A DNA stretch of 64,000 nucleotides from Polyangiaceae bacterium (GTDB lineage Bacteria; Myxococcota_A; Polyangia; Polyangiales; Polyangiaceae), in NCBI GenBank assembly GCA_041389725.1, contig JAWKRG010000005.1, positions 682,001-746,000 on the forward strand. Direction: 5' to 3'. Below, piece after piece: positions 7,975-16,819 of this stretch (its first letter is position 1; every line of letters begins with the position of its first letter). The translations under genes were made by a program, and so were the position numbers. The notes beneath the pieces were generated by a model. The model saw nothing but the letters and a program-made list of their open reading frames with translations, did not search any database and was not told where the DNA came from.

Positions 7975-9261
7975 TCAGCGCGCCGTCACCATCTCGCGCA
8001 GCGTGCTCTGCACACGCTTCTTGGCACCCCCAACGCCCACCACGTGGAGGCCTCCCCGCTCGAACAGCTTCTCGGCGGCCGCACGCAGATCTGCGCGCCC
8101 AAGCGCGGAGAATTGCTGCCACCGCTCCTGGGGAGTGCGCGCCACGCCCGTCAGCGCGCCAAAGCCGAAGAACTCCGCGGCCTCCGCCGGATGATCCACG
8201 AGTTCATCGAGCTGGAAGCGGTAGCGTGCTTTGGCTTTGTCCAGTTCGGCTGGCGTCGGGCCGTTCGCGGCGAGGTCTTCGAGCAAGTTCAGCACCTCTT
8301 GCAGTACCTCCGGGGCGCGCTCATGCTCGCTCTCGGTCGCGATGTCGAACAGTCCCGTGTCCGCGTAGGCCTCGTAGGTAGCCGACACGTCGTAGCAGAG
8401 CCCTCGCTCGTCGCAGATCTGGTGGTACAGCCGCGTGGACATGCCGTCGTCGAGAATGCGGAGCAGCATGTCGGTGGCCGCCTCCAGCGGTTCGTGCTCA
8501 CCCGGCCCGTGAAAGGCGATGCGCAGCTGGGTCTGGCTGGAAGCATGCGGAACGTATAGAAACCTCGGTCCACGCTCGGCTTGCGCCGCTTCTGGCGTGA
8601 TTGGTGTTCCTCGCGCCAAGTCCCCGAACACTCGCTGCGCCGCCGTCAAGGCGCTGTCCACCGTCACGGCGCCTGCGATGGTCAGCACCGTGTTGCAGCC
8701 GACGTATAGCTGGGCGTGATGCGCCGCGACCTGCTGTCGGCTCATCTGGGAAACCCGATCCGTGGTGCCTGTGATGGGTCGACCCAAAGCGCTGTCACCG
8801 TAGGCCAGGCGGCGCACCAGATTGTCCGGGTCGATCTCGTTCCCCGCGTCGTCGAGTCCCTCGAGGATCTCTTCGCGTACGATGTTCTGCTCGATCTCCA
8901 GCTTGCTGAAGATCGGGGCGCGATAGACTTCGCCGAACAACTCCATCACGGCGCCGAAGGATTCGGGGGGAATGGCGATGCCCAGGCTGCCGTGGTCCAA
9001 GTAGGTCGCCGCCGACAGAGTGCCGCCGCGGGTTTCGAACGCCAAGGCCTGCTCGTGAGCGGAGGGATGGCTCACCGTTCCCCGGTAGAGCATGTGCTCG
9101 AGGAAATGGCTCAGTCCGGTGTCCTCTGCGGACTCGTAGCGCGGTCCCGCGCGCAATTGCGCTTCGATGACCACGCTGTGCAGTCGTGGCATCGGCACCA
9201 CTAGCACTTGGACGCCGTTGTCGAGCTGCGAGCGCTCGCAATGCAGAAGCGTATCCGTCAT
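7975..9261 (-). CDS. M16-family zinc metallopeptidase
   Basis: 428 residues, the size of a single M16B subunit. The inverted zinc motif HxxEH is intact (H52, E55, H56 in SHFLEHMLYRG), with the second glutamate downstream around EQNIVREEIL (E130/E131), so it should be catalytic. The C-terminal half has the M16 substrate-binding region (YVPHASSQTQLRIAFHGPG, RLYHQICDERGLCYDVSA). There is no signal peptide, so it is cytoplasmic or leaderless. It probably degrades peptides or processes precursors, as in the PqqL/mitochondrial processing peptidase group. It starts 12 bases after the PpiD-like gene, so the two are likely co-transcribed. Confidence 0.9.
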   Translation of the reverse strand: MTDTLLHCERSQLDNGVQVLVVPMPRLHSVVIEAQLRAGPRYESAEDTGLSHFLEHMLYRGTVSHPSAHEQALAFETRGGTLSAATYLDHGSLGIAIPPESFGAVMELFGEVYRAPIFSKLEIEQNIVREEILEGLDDAGNEIDPDNLVRRLAYGDSALGRPITGTTDRVSQMSRQQVAAHHAQLYVGCNTVLTIAGAVTVDSALTAAQRVFGDLARGTPITPEAAQAERGPRFLYVPHASSQTQLRIAFHGPGEHEPLEAATDMLLRILDDGMSTRLYHQICDERGLCYDVSATYEAYADTGLFDIATESEHERAPEVLQEVLNLLEDLAANGPTPAELDKAKARYRFQLDELVDHPAEAAEFFGFGALTGVARTPQERWQQFSALGRADLRAAAEKLFERGGLHVVGVGGAKKRVQSTLREMVTAR

Positions 9262-9273
9262 GCAGCAGGGCGC

Positions 9274-10998
9274 TCAGCCCTCGCCTTCGCCGTTCTCGCT
9301 GTCGAGCTTCTTGGCGTCGCCCTCCAGCAGCCTGGCGTCAGTCTTGATCTTGTCCTTCGCCGCTTTGCGCAAGTCGGCCACGTAGCGCGTCACGGCGTCA
9401 CGCGCCTTCTCCTGCTGCAGCTGGTAGAGGATGTCGAGGCGATCCTTTTCGAACTCCTCGCGCTTGGCCACGGTCTTCTCTTTGAGCTGCAGGACGACCA
9501 GGCCCTTCGAGGTGGTGACGGGTTTCTCTAGGACGTCCTCCTCCTTGGCCAACTCGAAAACCTTGTCTCCCACTGCTTCCGTGGGCGAGCTGTCCAGGAT
9601 CGGTCCTGCCGCTCGATTGAAGGGCGGACTGATCTCCACGCGCGGCTTGTCGTCGGCTGCCAACGCCGGCAGGGGCGAATCCTTGCCCGTGGCCTTGAGC
9701 GCGGGTACCTGCGCCGCAGCGGTCGTCGCGGCCTCGTCGGCGAGGGCCTTGACGGCGTCGTCCAGCTTCTCACCCTTCTTCACGCGCTCCACCAGGCTGC
9801 TCGCCATGGCGTTGATCAGCTCGTCTGCCTTCAGCGGAACCATCAGGCGCTTGGCAACCAGCCGCTTGCCACGCTTCTCCACGTCCGCCGCGGGCAGCTT
9901 CCCCACCATCTTCAGCACGTGGAAGCCGCGCGGCGTCTCGATGACTGGGCTCACCTCGCCCGGCTTGAGCGTCTCGGCGGCCGTGACCAGCTCCTTGGTG
10001 CCCGGGCCGTAGGAGGCTTCTGTCATGCAGCCATGCTCGCCACCCCAAGGTGCGCTTGCCGCTTCGCTCGCCTGGCGCGCAACGAGCTCGAAGGCTTCCT
10101 TGTTCTTCACGCGGCCGAGTGCCGCATCGATCTTCTGCCGCCGCTCGACCTTGACCTCGGGGCTGGCTTCGGCGTCCGCCGCGACGAAGATCTCGGAGAC
10201 CCAGGCGCAATCCGCCTTGGTTCGCTCCTTCTCGCTCTTCCAGGCTTCTTCGATCTGCGCCGAGTTCTCTTTGGCCCAGGCTTCGACGGCCTTGTCCGAG
10301 CTATCCACGGCGTAACGCTGGAACCAGGCTTTCTCCAAGTGGGCGAGCCGGGCGACGGCCTTGGAGCGCTTCAGCTCCCACGCCGAGAAAGCCTCTTCCA
10401 CGGACACCCGCACTCGGGTCCGCACGAGCTCACGCATGCGCTGCGCGACCAGCTCGCGCTTCTGCATCTCCTTGAACTCTTTGGGGGAGCGGTTGGTGAC
10501 GTTGCGGACGATGCGCTCGTAGATCTTGTAGTCGAACTCGCCGGTCTTGACGCTCTTGACGGGTAGCGCCTTCATTCCGTTGGGCGAAATCCCGAGGTTG
10601 TAGGAAAGAAAGCTGGCTTGCGCGGCGGGCAGAGAAACGTACGCGCGCCCCGCCGTGAGCTCGTCATCGATCTCCGCCTCGCTGATGCTGATCCCCAGCC
10701 GCTCTGCTTCCTGCAGCAGTAGCTCGCGCTCGACCAGACCTTCCATCACCTGCCGATTGAGCGACATCGCGCGAATGCGCTTGTCCTGCATGCCGCGTGG
10801 AATGGCGAGGCGAAGCGCGGCCACGAACTCCTTGCGGTCGACGCAACGGCCATAGACTTCCACGGCGCACTCCCGGCTCAGCGAGGCCGTGTCGCCGCGC
10901 CCCGCGCGGAACTCGAGGGCAAACACGATGATGATCGCGAAAACCACGGCGCCGACGATGACTTGGCCGGCTCCACCGCGTCGAAACACACTCAACAT
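9274..10998 (-). CDS. PpiD/SurA-like peptidyl-prolyl isomerase, membrane-anchored
   Basis: 574 residues. One N-terminal membrane helix (VIVGAVVFAIIIVFALEF) anchors a large periplasmic region. A SurA-type N-terminal chaperone domain (about 50-240, with a heptad-like stretch RNVTNRSPKEFKEMQKREL) is followed by a parvulin domain (about 265-375: FELVARQASEAASAPWGGE, LKPGEVSPVIETPRGFHV). A second chaperone-like C-terminal part (about 390-560) ends in charged helices. Such proteins assist folding of secreted and outer-membrane proteins. ATG 10998 is chosen because it places the membrane helix at residue 10; a longer frame to 11037 adds a non-conserved lead. The acidic tail (GEGEG) is just before the M16 gene. 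Confidence 0.9.
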   Translation of the reverse strand: MLSVFRRGGAGQVIVGAVVFAIIIVFALEFRAGRGDTASLSRECAVEVYGRCVDRKEFVAALRLAIPRGMQDKRIRAMSLNRQVMEGLVERELLLQEAERLGISISEAEIDDELTAGRAYVSLPAAQASFLSYNLGISPNGMKALPVKSVKTGEFDYKIYERIVRNVTNRSPKEFKEMQKRELVAQRMRELVRTRVRVSVEEAFSAWELKRSKAVARLAHLEKAWFQRYAVDSSDKAVEAWAKENSAQIEEAWKSEKERTKADCAWVSEIFVAADAEASPEVKVERRQKIDAALGRVKNKEAFELVARQASEAASAPWGGEHGCMTEASYGPGTKELVTAAETLKPGEVSPVIETPRGFHVLKMVGKLPAADVEKRGKRLVAKRLMVPLKADELINAMASSLVERVKKGEKLDDAVKALADEAATTAAAQVPALKATGKDSPLPALAADDKPRVEISPPFNRAAGPILDSSPTEAVGDKVFELAKEEDVLEKPVTTSKGLVVLQLKEKTVAKREEFEKDRLDILYQLQQEKARDAVTRYVADLRKAAKDKIKTDARLLEGDAKKLDSENGEGEG

Positions 10999-11074
10999 GG
11001 GGAGCGGGCCATACCATGCGGCACTCCGACGGTCCACGCCGCCGCTGCCTCGACCGTCTGTCGCGTTTCCCGGC

Positions 11075-11506
11075 TCAGCGGGTGGCGGTCTTGGCCATGG
11101 AAACGGCGTGTTTCAGCGCGTCGATCAGGTCGGCGGAGTCGACAGGACCGGACATCACCACCTCGTACCAGGTGTCCAGCACTCGTTCCCGATCCCCTGG
11201 ATCCTTGATCGGGTGGGCTGTCGCCGACGACTCCTCGAACTCGATCCCACCGAAACCGGTCACGGCGCTGCGTGCCCGGGCCCACAGTTCCTTCTCGGTT
11301 TCTCCTGGAAAATCCGCCGCTTGCGCTCGAAAAACGACGCTGATGCGATAGCCGCTATCCGCCGCTTCCACCCGAACTCCGCTGTCCATGATCAAGTTGT
11401 CGCGAACGCGATCTGCCAATACGACCTGACTGCCAAGGGTGCGGTAGACCTCGAAGCCAGCATCCAAGAGCTGCTTCTTCAGGTCCGTGACGGTCGGGTC
11501 GGGCAT
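11075..11506 (-). CDS. Conserved hypothetical protein
   Basis: 143 residues with no signal peptide or membrane segment; family not recognised. The composition is that of a compact alpha/beta cytoplasmic domain (TDLKKQLLDAGFEVYRTLG, SGVRVEAADSGYRISVVFR, VLDTWYEVVMSGPVDSADL). The N-terminal helix-strand pattern resembles small binding domains rather than an enzyme, but no motif supports a call. It is upstream of and in line with the PpiD-like gene (gap 76 bases), so co-transcription is possible. It is divergent from the PilZ gene. Confidence 0.65.
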   Translation of the reverse strand: MPDPTVTDLKKQLLDAGFEVYRTLGSQVVLADRVRDNLIMDSGVRVEAADSGYRISVVFRAQAADFPGETEKELWARARSAVTGFGGIEFEESSATAHPIKDPGDRERVLDTWYEVVMSGPVDSADLIDALKHAVSMAKTATR

Positions 11507-11702
11507 GGTGACTTGTCGGAATGCCGCCGTTTTCTGGACGATGGCGTGGGGATTCGCGTGGCCACCCGGACCCCCGCCGGCCCGTGCGACCCGCCAAAAT
11601 TCGCAGAGCGAGCGGGTTCCGTCAAGTTGGGCAATCGCGCAGTTTCAGAATCTCCGAAGATTGCGGAAACGTAGGCCTCACATTTGCTATCTTCAGTGCG
11701 CT

Positions 11703-12065
11703 TTGAGTGGTTCCGATCCGTCGTCCAAGCCTCCCCCAGGCGGGCTCCATGGCACTCGCCGCCAGTCCGGCGCGCGGCGCGAAGCGTCGGAACGCGTGCT
11801 GCTGCGCTCGAAGGCGGGTGAAGAGGTGGTGGGCTGGACCCTCAATCTCAGCCGCGGTGGCGTGAGGATCGTGATCGAGGACCCGGTGAGTGTGGGCGCC
11901 GAGTTCGACGTCCTGTTCGGCGAAGAGGAAGAGCCGAGGCACGTGGGGCGCGTGGTCTGGGTGCAGCAAGAGGCCGACGGACAGATCGCGGGCATTCAGT
12001 TTCTGCAACCCGACGGTACTCCCGTGACCGCGACGCCGCCGCCTCACGACCCGAACGCGCAGTGA
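11703..12065 (+). CDS. PilZ-domain protein
   Basis: About 120 residues from a likely TTG start at 11703. The frame is open to 11487, but that part overlaps the divergent gene and has no domain. The product is almost entirely a PilZ domain: arginines in TRRQSGARREASER, then WTLNLSRGGVRI, the loop matching the (D/N)xSxxG c-di-GMP motif, and RVVWVQQEADGQIAGIQF. Canonical binders have an RxxxR motif 20-25 residues before NLSRGG; here RRQSGARR serves, so c-di-GMP binding is plausible. The stop overlaps the GTG start of the helicase gene (GTGA). A possible promoter lies just upstream: TTGCGG at 11661 and TGCTAT at 11685, spacing 18. Confidence 0.75.
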   Translation: MSGSDPSSKPPPGGLHGTRRQSGARREASERVLLRSKAGEEVVGWTLNLSRGGVRIVIEDPVSVGAEFDVLFGEEEEPRHVGRVVWVQQEADGQIAGIQFLQPDGTPVTATPPPHDPNAQ

Positions 12066-14110
12066 CCTCCACGCCCGCGACGGCGCGACAGCTTCTCGAA
12101 GTCGGCGGGCCGCTGAGCGAAAGTTTCGCTGACTACGAGGCACGCCCGGGCCAGCTGGACATGGCAGATGCCGTGGAGCGTGTTCTTCACGACGATGGCA
12201 TTCTCTTGTGCGAAGCCGGCACCGGCACCGGCAAGACCTTGGCCTACCTGCTGCCCGCCATCGCCAGTGGGCGTCGCGTCGTAGTGTCGACCGCGACTCG
12301 CGCGCTACAGGAGCAGATCGCCGCTCGCGACCTGCCTCTGATTGAACGCACCTTGGGGCTGACGGTCAACGCTCAGGTGCTGAAGGGCCTGGGCAACTAT
12401 CTGTGCTTGCGCCGATTCGAGGCCGCGCGCGCTAGCGGAGCTCCTACGCGACAACCGCGCCTCGCCGCCATCGAAGCGTGGCGTCGACGCACCCTCACGG
12501 GCGACATCGCCGAGCTGCGCGAGCTACCCGAGACCGACGCGCTCTGGCGCGACGTCACCTCCAGCAGCGACACCCGAATAGGCAGCCGCTGCGTGCACTT
12601 CGAGGATTGCTTCGTCACGCGCGTCCGGCGCAAGGCCGAGCGGGCCCGACTGTTGATCGTGAATCATCACCTATTCTTCGCAGATTTGGCCCTGCGCGGC
12701 CCACACCCGGGGCGGGTCTTGCCCGACTACGACTGCGTCATCTTCGACGAAGCCCATCAGCTCGAGAGCATCGCTACGGATTTCTTTGGACGCTCTGTGA
12801 GCAGTGGGCGCATCGACGCCGCTCTGCGGGATGGGGCGCGTGCTCTCGAATCGGCAGCCACCTTGGGCGTCAAGGTCGAGTGCGCCGCGCCCAGTCGAGC
12901 TGTCTCAGTCTGCGCGGAGACTTTTTGGGCGGCGATCGACGGCGCCGTCGGAGCTACGGACGACGGACGCGCTCTGGTCGAGCGCGACGCGTTCTCTGGA
13001 AAGGTAGCGGAGGCGTGGCACGCGCTCGACGCGGCACTCGAACACTGGAGCGACACCTGCACTCGCGCCTCGGCTCGGTTGCTGGAGCAGGGTGGTGAGC
13101 GCAGTGCCGCCGCCGATGCCCTCGAGCTCGTCGCCGTGCGTACCCAAGATCTACGCGCCGCCCTGGCCGAGATCGCCGATGGCGCGCGTGGCTACGTCGC
13201 CTTCTTGGAAAGTAGCTTGCGAGCGCACACGCTCAACCTGCGCCCCGTGAACTTGGCCGAGACGCTCAAGGCTCGCATCTTCGAGTCGGTACCAGCCGTC
13301 GTGCTCACCAGTGCCACCCTCGCCACGGGCAGCGCGGAGTCGGAGAACCCGTTCCGTTACGTGCGAAGTCGGCTCGGCCTTGGCAGTGAGTTCCAAGTCA
13401 CCGAGTTGGTGGTGCCCACGCCCTTCGACTTGCAGCAGCAGGCGTTGCTCTACACACCGCGAGATCTGCCGTCTCCCCGCGACACGGACTTCCTGGAGCG
13501 TGCGGCAGAACGAATTGGCGCTCTCATCACGTTGACGCGGGGTGGTGCTTTCGTGCTGACCACCTCCTTGCGCTCCATGCGTCAGTTGGCGGTTCGCCTC
13601 CGTGCGGCGCTGCCGACGTTGCAGGTGCTCTGCCAAGGCGATGCACCCAAGAACGCCTTGCTCGACGACTTTCGTGCCGACGGCCATGCCGTGCTCGTCG
13701 CCACGCTGTCGTTTTGGGAAGGCGTGGACGTTCCGGGACATGCGCTGCGCCTGGTCGTGCTGGAGAAGGTTCCCTTTTCGGTACCGACGGACCCGGTGCT
13801 CTCGGCGCGATGCCGTGCATTGGAGGAAGAAGGCGGCAACGCCTTCATGGATCTGATCGTGCCGAGTGCTGCCATCATGCTCAAGCAAGGCTTCGGACGA
13901 CTGATTCGCAGCAAGAGCGACCGCGGCATCGTGGCCCTGCTCGACGAGCGCGTACATCGACGTGGCTACGGCAAGCGACTCCTGAACGCCTTGCCGCCCG
14001 CGGCGCGCACCGACGCCATGGACGACGTGGTCGCCTTCTGTCGACACCACGAGCTCGGCGCGACCAGCGCCGACGCTGCAGTCGGAACGACGGCCGAGCT
14101 TGGGGTCTAA
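12062..14110 (+). CDS. DinG/YoaA/XPD-like superfamily 2 DNA helicase
   Basis: 682 residues, normal for a bacterial DinG/YoaA helicase. Motif I is CEAGTGTGKTLAYLLPA, motif II is DEAH in CVIFDEAHQLESIA, and the C-terminal motifs include LVVLEKVPFSVPTDPV and GFGRLIRSKSDRGIVALLDER. These enzymes unwind DNA 5'-3' and help repair and replication past R-loops or damage. The family's iron-sulfur cluster needs four cysteines. C115, C177 and C183 are present with the right spacing, but the remaining position (by spacing, residue 172) is arginine, so the cluster may be absent or altered. The GTG start overlaps the PilZ stop. Helicase motifs themselves look intact. Confidence 0.9.
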   Translation: MTSTPATARQLLEVGGPLSESFADYEARPGQLDMADAVERVLHDDGILLCEAGTGTGKTLAYLLPAIASGRRVVVSTATRALQEQIAARDLPLIERTLGLTVNAQVLKGLGNYLCLRRFEAARASGAPTRQPRLAAIEAWRRRTLTGDIAELRELPETDALWRDVTSSSDTRIGSRCVHFEDCFVTRVRRKAERARLLIVNHHLFFADLALRGPHPGRVLPDYDCVIFDEAHQLESIATDFFGRSVSSGRIDAALRDGARALESAATLGVKVECAAPSRAVSVCAETFWAAIDGAVGATDDGRALVERDAFSGKVAEAWHALDAALEHWSDTCTRASARLLEQGGERSAAADALELVAVRTQDLRAALAEIADGARGYVAFLESSLRAHTLNLRPVNLAETLKARIFESVPAVVLTSATLATGSAESENPFRYVRSRLGLGSEFQVTELVVPTPFDLQQQALLYTPRDLPSPRDTDFLERAAERIGALITLTRGGAFVLTTSLRSMRQLAVRLRAALPTLQVLCQGDAPKNALLDDFRADGHAVLVATLSFWEGVDVPGHALRLVVLEKVPFSVPTDPVLSARCRALEEEGGNAFMDLIVPSAAIMLKQGFGRLIRSKSDRGIVALLDERVHRRGYGKRLLNALPPAARTDAMDDVVAFCRHHELGATSADAAVGTTAELGV

Positions 14111-14114
14111 ACCC

Positions 14115-14230
14115 TGGGCGCCGCGGAGTGCTACTCCCACGCGGCCCGGCCAGCTTGCTCTGATCCGGGGCGTGGGCGCCGCGGAGTGCTACTCCCACGC
14201 GGCCCGGCTAGCTTGCTCTGATCCGGGGCG
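14115..14230. repeat. 58-bp tandem duplication with internal inverted repeat
   Basis: Two 58-base units lie head to tail (14115-14172 and 14173-14230) with a single C/T difference, in the gap between the convergent helicase and MopE-repeat genes. Each unit contains an imperfect hairpin: GCCGC-GGAGT-gct-ACTCC-ca-CGCGGC. The reverse complement has GGGA-N6-CTCCGCG followed by a GC-rich run, resembling the start of the repeats at 30729 and 61893, so it may belong to the same dispersed family. The position suits a bidirectional transcription end; there is no T-run. Confidence 0.85.
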
Positions 14231-14251
14231 TGGCCGTCGCGGAGGTTCGGC

Positions 14252-16714
14252 TCAGGCCGCGCGTCGCCGCGGGGTGCGACGAGGCAGGATGAACACGCGA
14301 GCCGTGGCTCCAAAGTGCATCTCGGACGGCAGATACTCGCGTGTGAGTAGCTCGCGTTGATAGTGACGGTGAGCCGCAGAGGTCGGGTAGCCGTGCGCGG
14401 TGTCGCGGCCGTAGCGACCCATGCCGTGGAAGGGGAGCGGGCCGACCCACTCGGTCTTCTCCGTCGCCTCGCTTCCGGGCAGGGCTCGTGGCTTGAAGAC
14501 GAGGTCGCTGTGGAGGAACAGGGTTTGTGCGCTGCCCGGAGTCGCGCTCGGAATGCCTTGGAACTCGAACACGACTGCGTCGCCTCGGCGCATGATGGCG
14601 AACATGTCGTTCGATTCGCGCAACAGCGTCGTCACGTCGCCGTAGCGGGTGAAGCGGCCGAACGTGCGCTGCTCCGACTCCGGTGCGCCGCGCCCATCGT
14701 CGATGGCCTGCCGCGTGCGCGTGGGGTCGCCGCCCGCGGCCAGCGTGGGCGCGCCGTTGAACGCTAGTTCGGCGTGGCTGGCGATGACGTCATGCCGCCG
14801 AAGGGGAACCGGCGCTGCCTCGCTCAACCTGACGCGATCGACGAACCACATGCCCTTGCCGGCTTGAGCCGTTCCCAAGTACAGGCGCATCCGGTAGCGC
14901 CCGCTCGGCCACTGCACTTCCGAAAGATCGAAGCACAGGGCCTTCTTGTCACCGCGCGGCGCGCCCAGATCCATGACCTTGCGGAAGCTGCCGTCGGCTT
15001 GCTCCACCTCCAGGCAGGGCTTGCGACCGATCAGCTCCTGGGGCAGGTGCCGCTCGAGGCGAAGGCGCCAACCGTCCACGACCAGTCGCGCTTGGCGCGG
15101 TAGGGCCGCCGGCCCAAAGTCCAGCTCGTAGTAGTTGTCGGCGGCCAGATCGTGCCGCACCGCATGCTCCGTGAGCTGCGAGATCTCCCTCGTCACGTCG
15201 TGCTCGCCCATGTACAGCGCCTGCTGTGGGGGACGCAGGCTCGCACTCGGGAGCGCCGTGAAGTCCTCCCCGGCGGGGGCCTCGTCGGGCCGACGAGAGA
15301 TGCTGGTCGAGGTGAACACTTCGCAGCCCGGCGGGTGCTCCACCACCGTCAGGTGTGCCTCGTCCAAGTAGACAATCTCGTCCTCGGCCGCGAGGATCTT
15401 CACGCGGGCGCGTCCACATTCCACGCGCGCATGCTCCAAGCGCACCCACATCGGCATGAAGTCGATGCGTTTGCCTGTTCCTGACGGATCCATGTGCTGT
15501 GCCTTGCCAACCAGCGCCACGCCACCCACCGTGGATTCGTAGCGGAAGCCCGCGCCGTCGTCGGACAGAACGTAGGGGCAGCACGCTGGGTACTCGTCGA
15601 TGAGACCGTTGCAGTTGTTGTCCTTGCCGTCACAGATTTCCGTGGTCGGAAAGACCTTTTGCAGACACTGCAAAGAGCCGTTGGTGCAGGTCAAGTTGCT
15701 CTTCGCGCACTCGCCCTTCTTGCCCGGGACGGTGCAGGCCCCGCCGCCACCGGGGTTGTTCTCGTCCACGGTGCCGTTGCAGTTGTCGTCCTTGCCGTTG
15801 CAGGTTTCGGTGGTGGGCTGCACGTTTTGAACGCACATCAGGCTGGCACCCTGGCAGGTCAGCGTCCCTGGGTTGCAGATGCCAAAGTTGCCGGTCGTGC
15901 AGGCCCCGCCGCCGCCCGGGTTGCCTTCGTCCGTGCTTCCGTTGCAGTTGTCGTCCTTGCCGTTACACGTCTCCGTTTTGGGCGAGTTGTTGGCGACGCA
16001 CGTCAGCTGTCCGCCCTGGCACATCTCCGTGCCCGCGGCGCACTCACCTGGCTGCGCGGTCGTGCAACCACCGCCGCCGTCCGGGTTGCCGTTGTCGATC
16101 AGCCCGTCGCAGTCGTCGTCCTTGTTGTTGCAGCTCTCACTGACGGGTGTGACCTCTCCAACGCACTCGTTGGCCCAGGCGCCATTGACGCACGCCTGGG
16201 TGCCGTCTTTGCAGAGCCCCGTGTTCGTCGTGCTCTGGGGACCCGAGTAGCAGGTGCGCGACTCGCCATTGGTGCACGCGCAGCCCTCGTCCACGGCCCC
16301 GTTGCAGTTGTTGTCGACCGTGTCACAGGTTTCGGTGCTGGGCAGGATGTCGCCGACGCACGCGCTCCAGGTACCGTTCTGACAGGTCGTGGTGCCGTCG
16401 CTGCAGTTGCCGATCCCCTGAGTCGCCGGCGGACCCGTATAACAGGCCTGGGTCTCGCCGTTGGTGCAACCCGTCGGTGCGTCCGGACCCGCGTCGGAAG
16501 TTCCACCGCCACTGCCGCTGATGCCGCCCGTGCCCGAGGTGCCAGCACCGCCTCCGCCCGTTCCGGCGCTCGCGCCGCCAGTGGAGGCTCCGGCGTTGCC
16601 TCCACTACCACCGGGCGGAGAGTTGGATTCGCCGTCCGAGCTGCAGGCCGTCATGCTGGCGAACCCAGCAACGGAGATCACGCCCAAGCGAATCAAGTAG
16701 CCAAGGTAGCGCAT
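14252..16714 (-). CDS. Large MopE-repeat lipoprotein
   Basis: 820 residues. The signal peptide ends in a lipobox (GFASMTAC), then a Gly/Ser-rich linker (about 28-75). Five MopE-type repeats follow (about 75-380), each with a core like ETCNGKDDNCNGTVDE; these Asp/Asn/Cys motifs are known from the PF11617 putative metal-binding family and are probably Ca-binding and disulfide-rich. The last ~430 residues form a different region, with DNYYELDFGPAALPRQARL, FTRYGDVTTLLRESNDMF and VGPLPFHGMGRYG. I recall similar stretches at the ends of FG-GAP/CRTAC1-like proteins, but cannot confirm this here. ATG 16714 has a strong GGAGG site 9 bases upstream. Likely outer-membrane or cell-surface; function unknown. 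Confidence 0.85.
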   Translation of the reverse strand: MRYLGYLIRLGVISVAGFASMTACSSDGESNSPPGGSGGNAGASTGGASAGTGGGGAGTSGTGGISGSGGGTSDAGPDAPTGCTNGETQACYTGPPATQGIGNCSDGTTTCQNGTWSACVGDILPSTETCDTVDNNCNGAVDEGCACTNGESRTCYSGPQSTTNTGLCKDGTQACVNGAWANECVGEVTPVSESCNNKDDDCDGLIDNGNPDGGGGCTTAQPGECAAGTEMCQGGQLTCVANNSPKTETCNGKDDNCNGSTDEGNPGGGGACTTGNFGICNPGTLTCQGASLMCVQNVQPTTETCNGKDDNCNGTVDENNPGGGGACTVPGKKGECAKSNLTCTNGSLQCLQKVFPTTEICDGKDNNCNGLIDEYPACCPYVLSDDGAGFRYESTVGGVALVGKAQHMDPSGTGKRIDFMPMWVRLEHARVECGRARVKILAAEDEIVYLDEAHLTVVEHPPGCEVFTSTSISRRPDEAPAGEDFTALPSASLRPPQQALYMGEHDVTREISQLTEHAVRHDLAADNYYELDFGPAALPRQARLVVDGWRLRLERHLPQELIGRKPCLEVEQADGSFRKVMDLGAPRGDKKALCFDLSEVQWPSGRYRMRLYLGTAQAGKGMWFVDRVRLSEAAPVPLRRHDVIASHAELAFNGAPTLAAGGDPTRTRQAIDDGRGAPESEQRTFGRFTRYGDVTTLLRESNDMFAIMRRGDAVVFEFQGIPSATPGSAQTLFLHSDLVFKPRALPGSEATEKTEWVGPLPFHGMGRYGRDTAHGYPTSAAHRHYQRELLTREYLPSEMHFGATARVFILPRRTPRRRAA

Positions 16715-16819
16715 GCGAAAAAGCCTCCGAGCCAAGTCGAAGTCTTTCACGCAGTAATAGCGCGGTCAATTGGCGCACCGTGCCGTGTCGCACCTACCCA
16801 CAGCTACATTGTCACCGAC

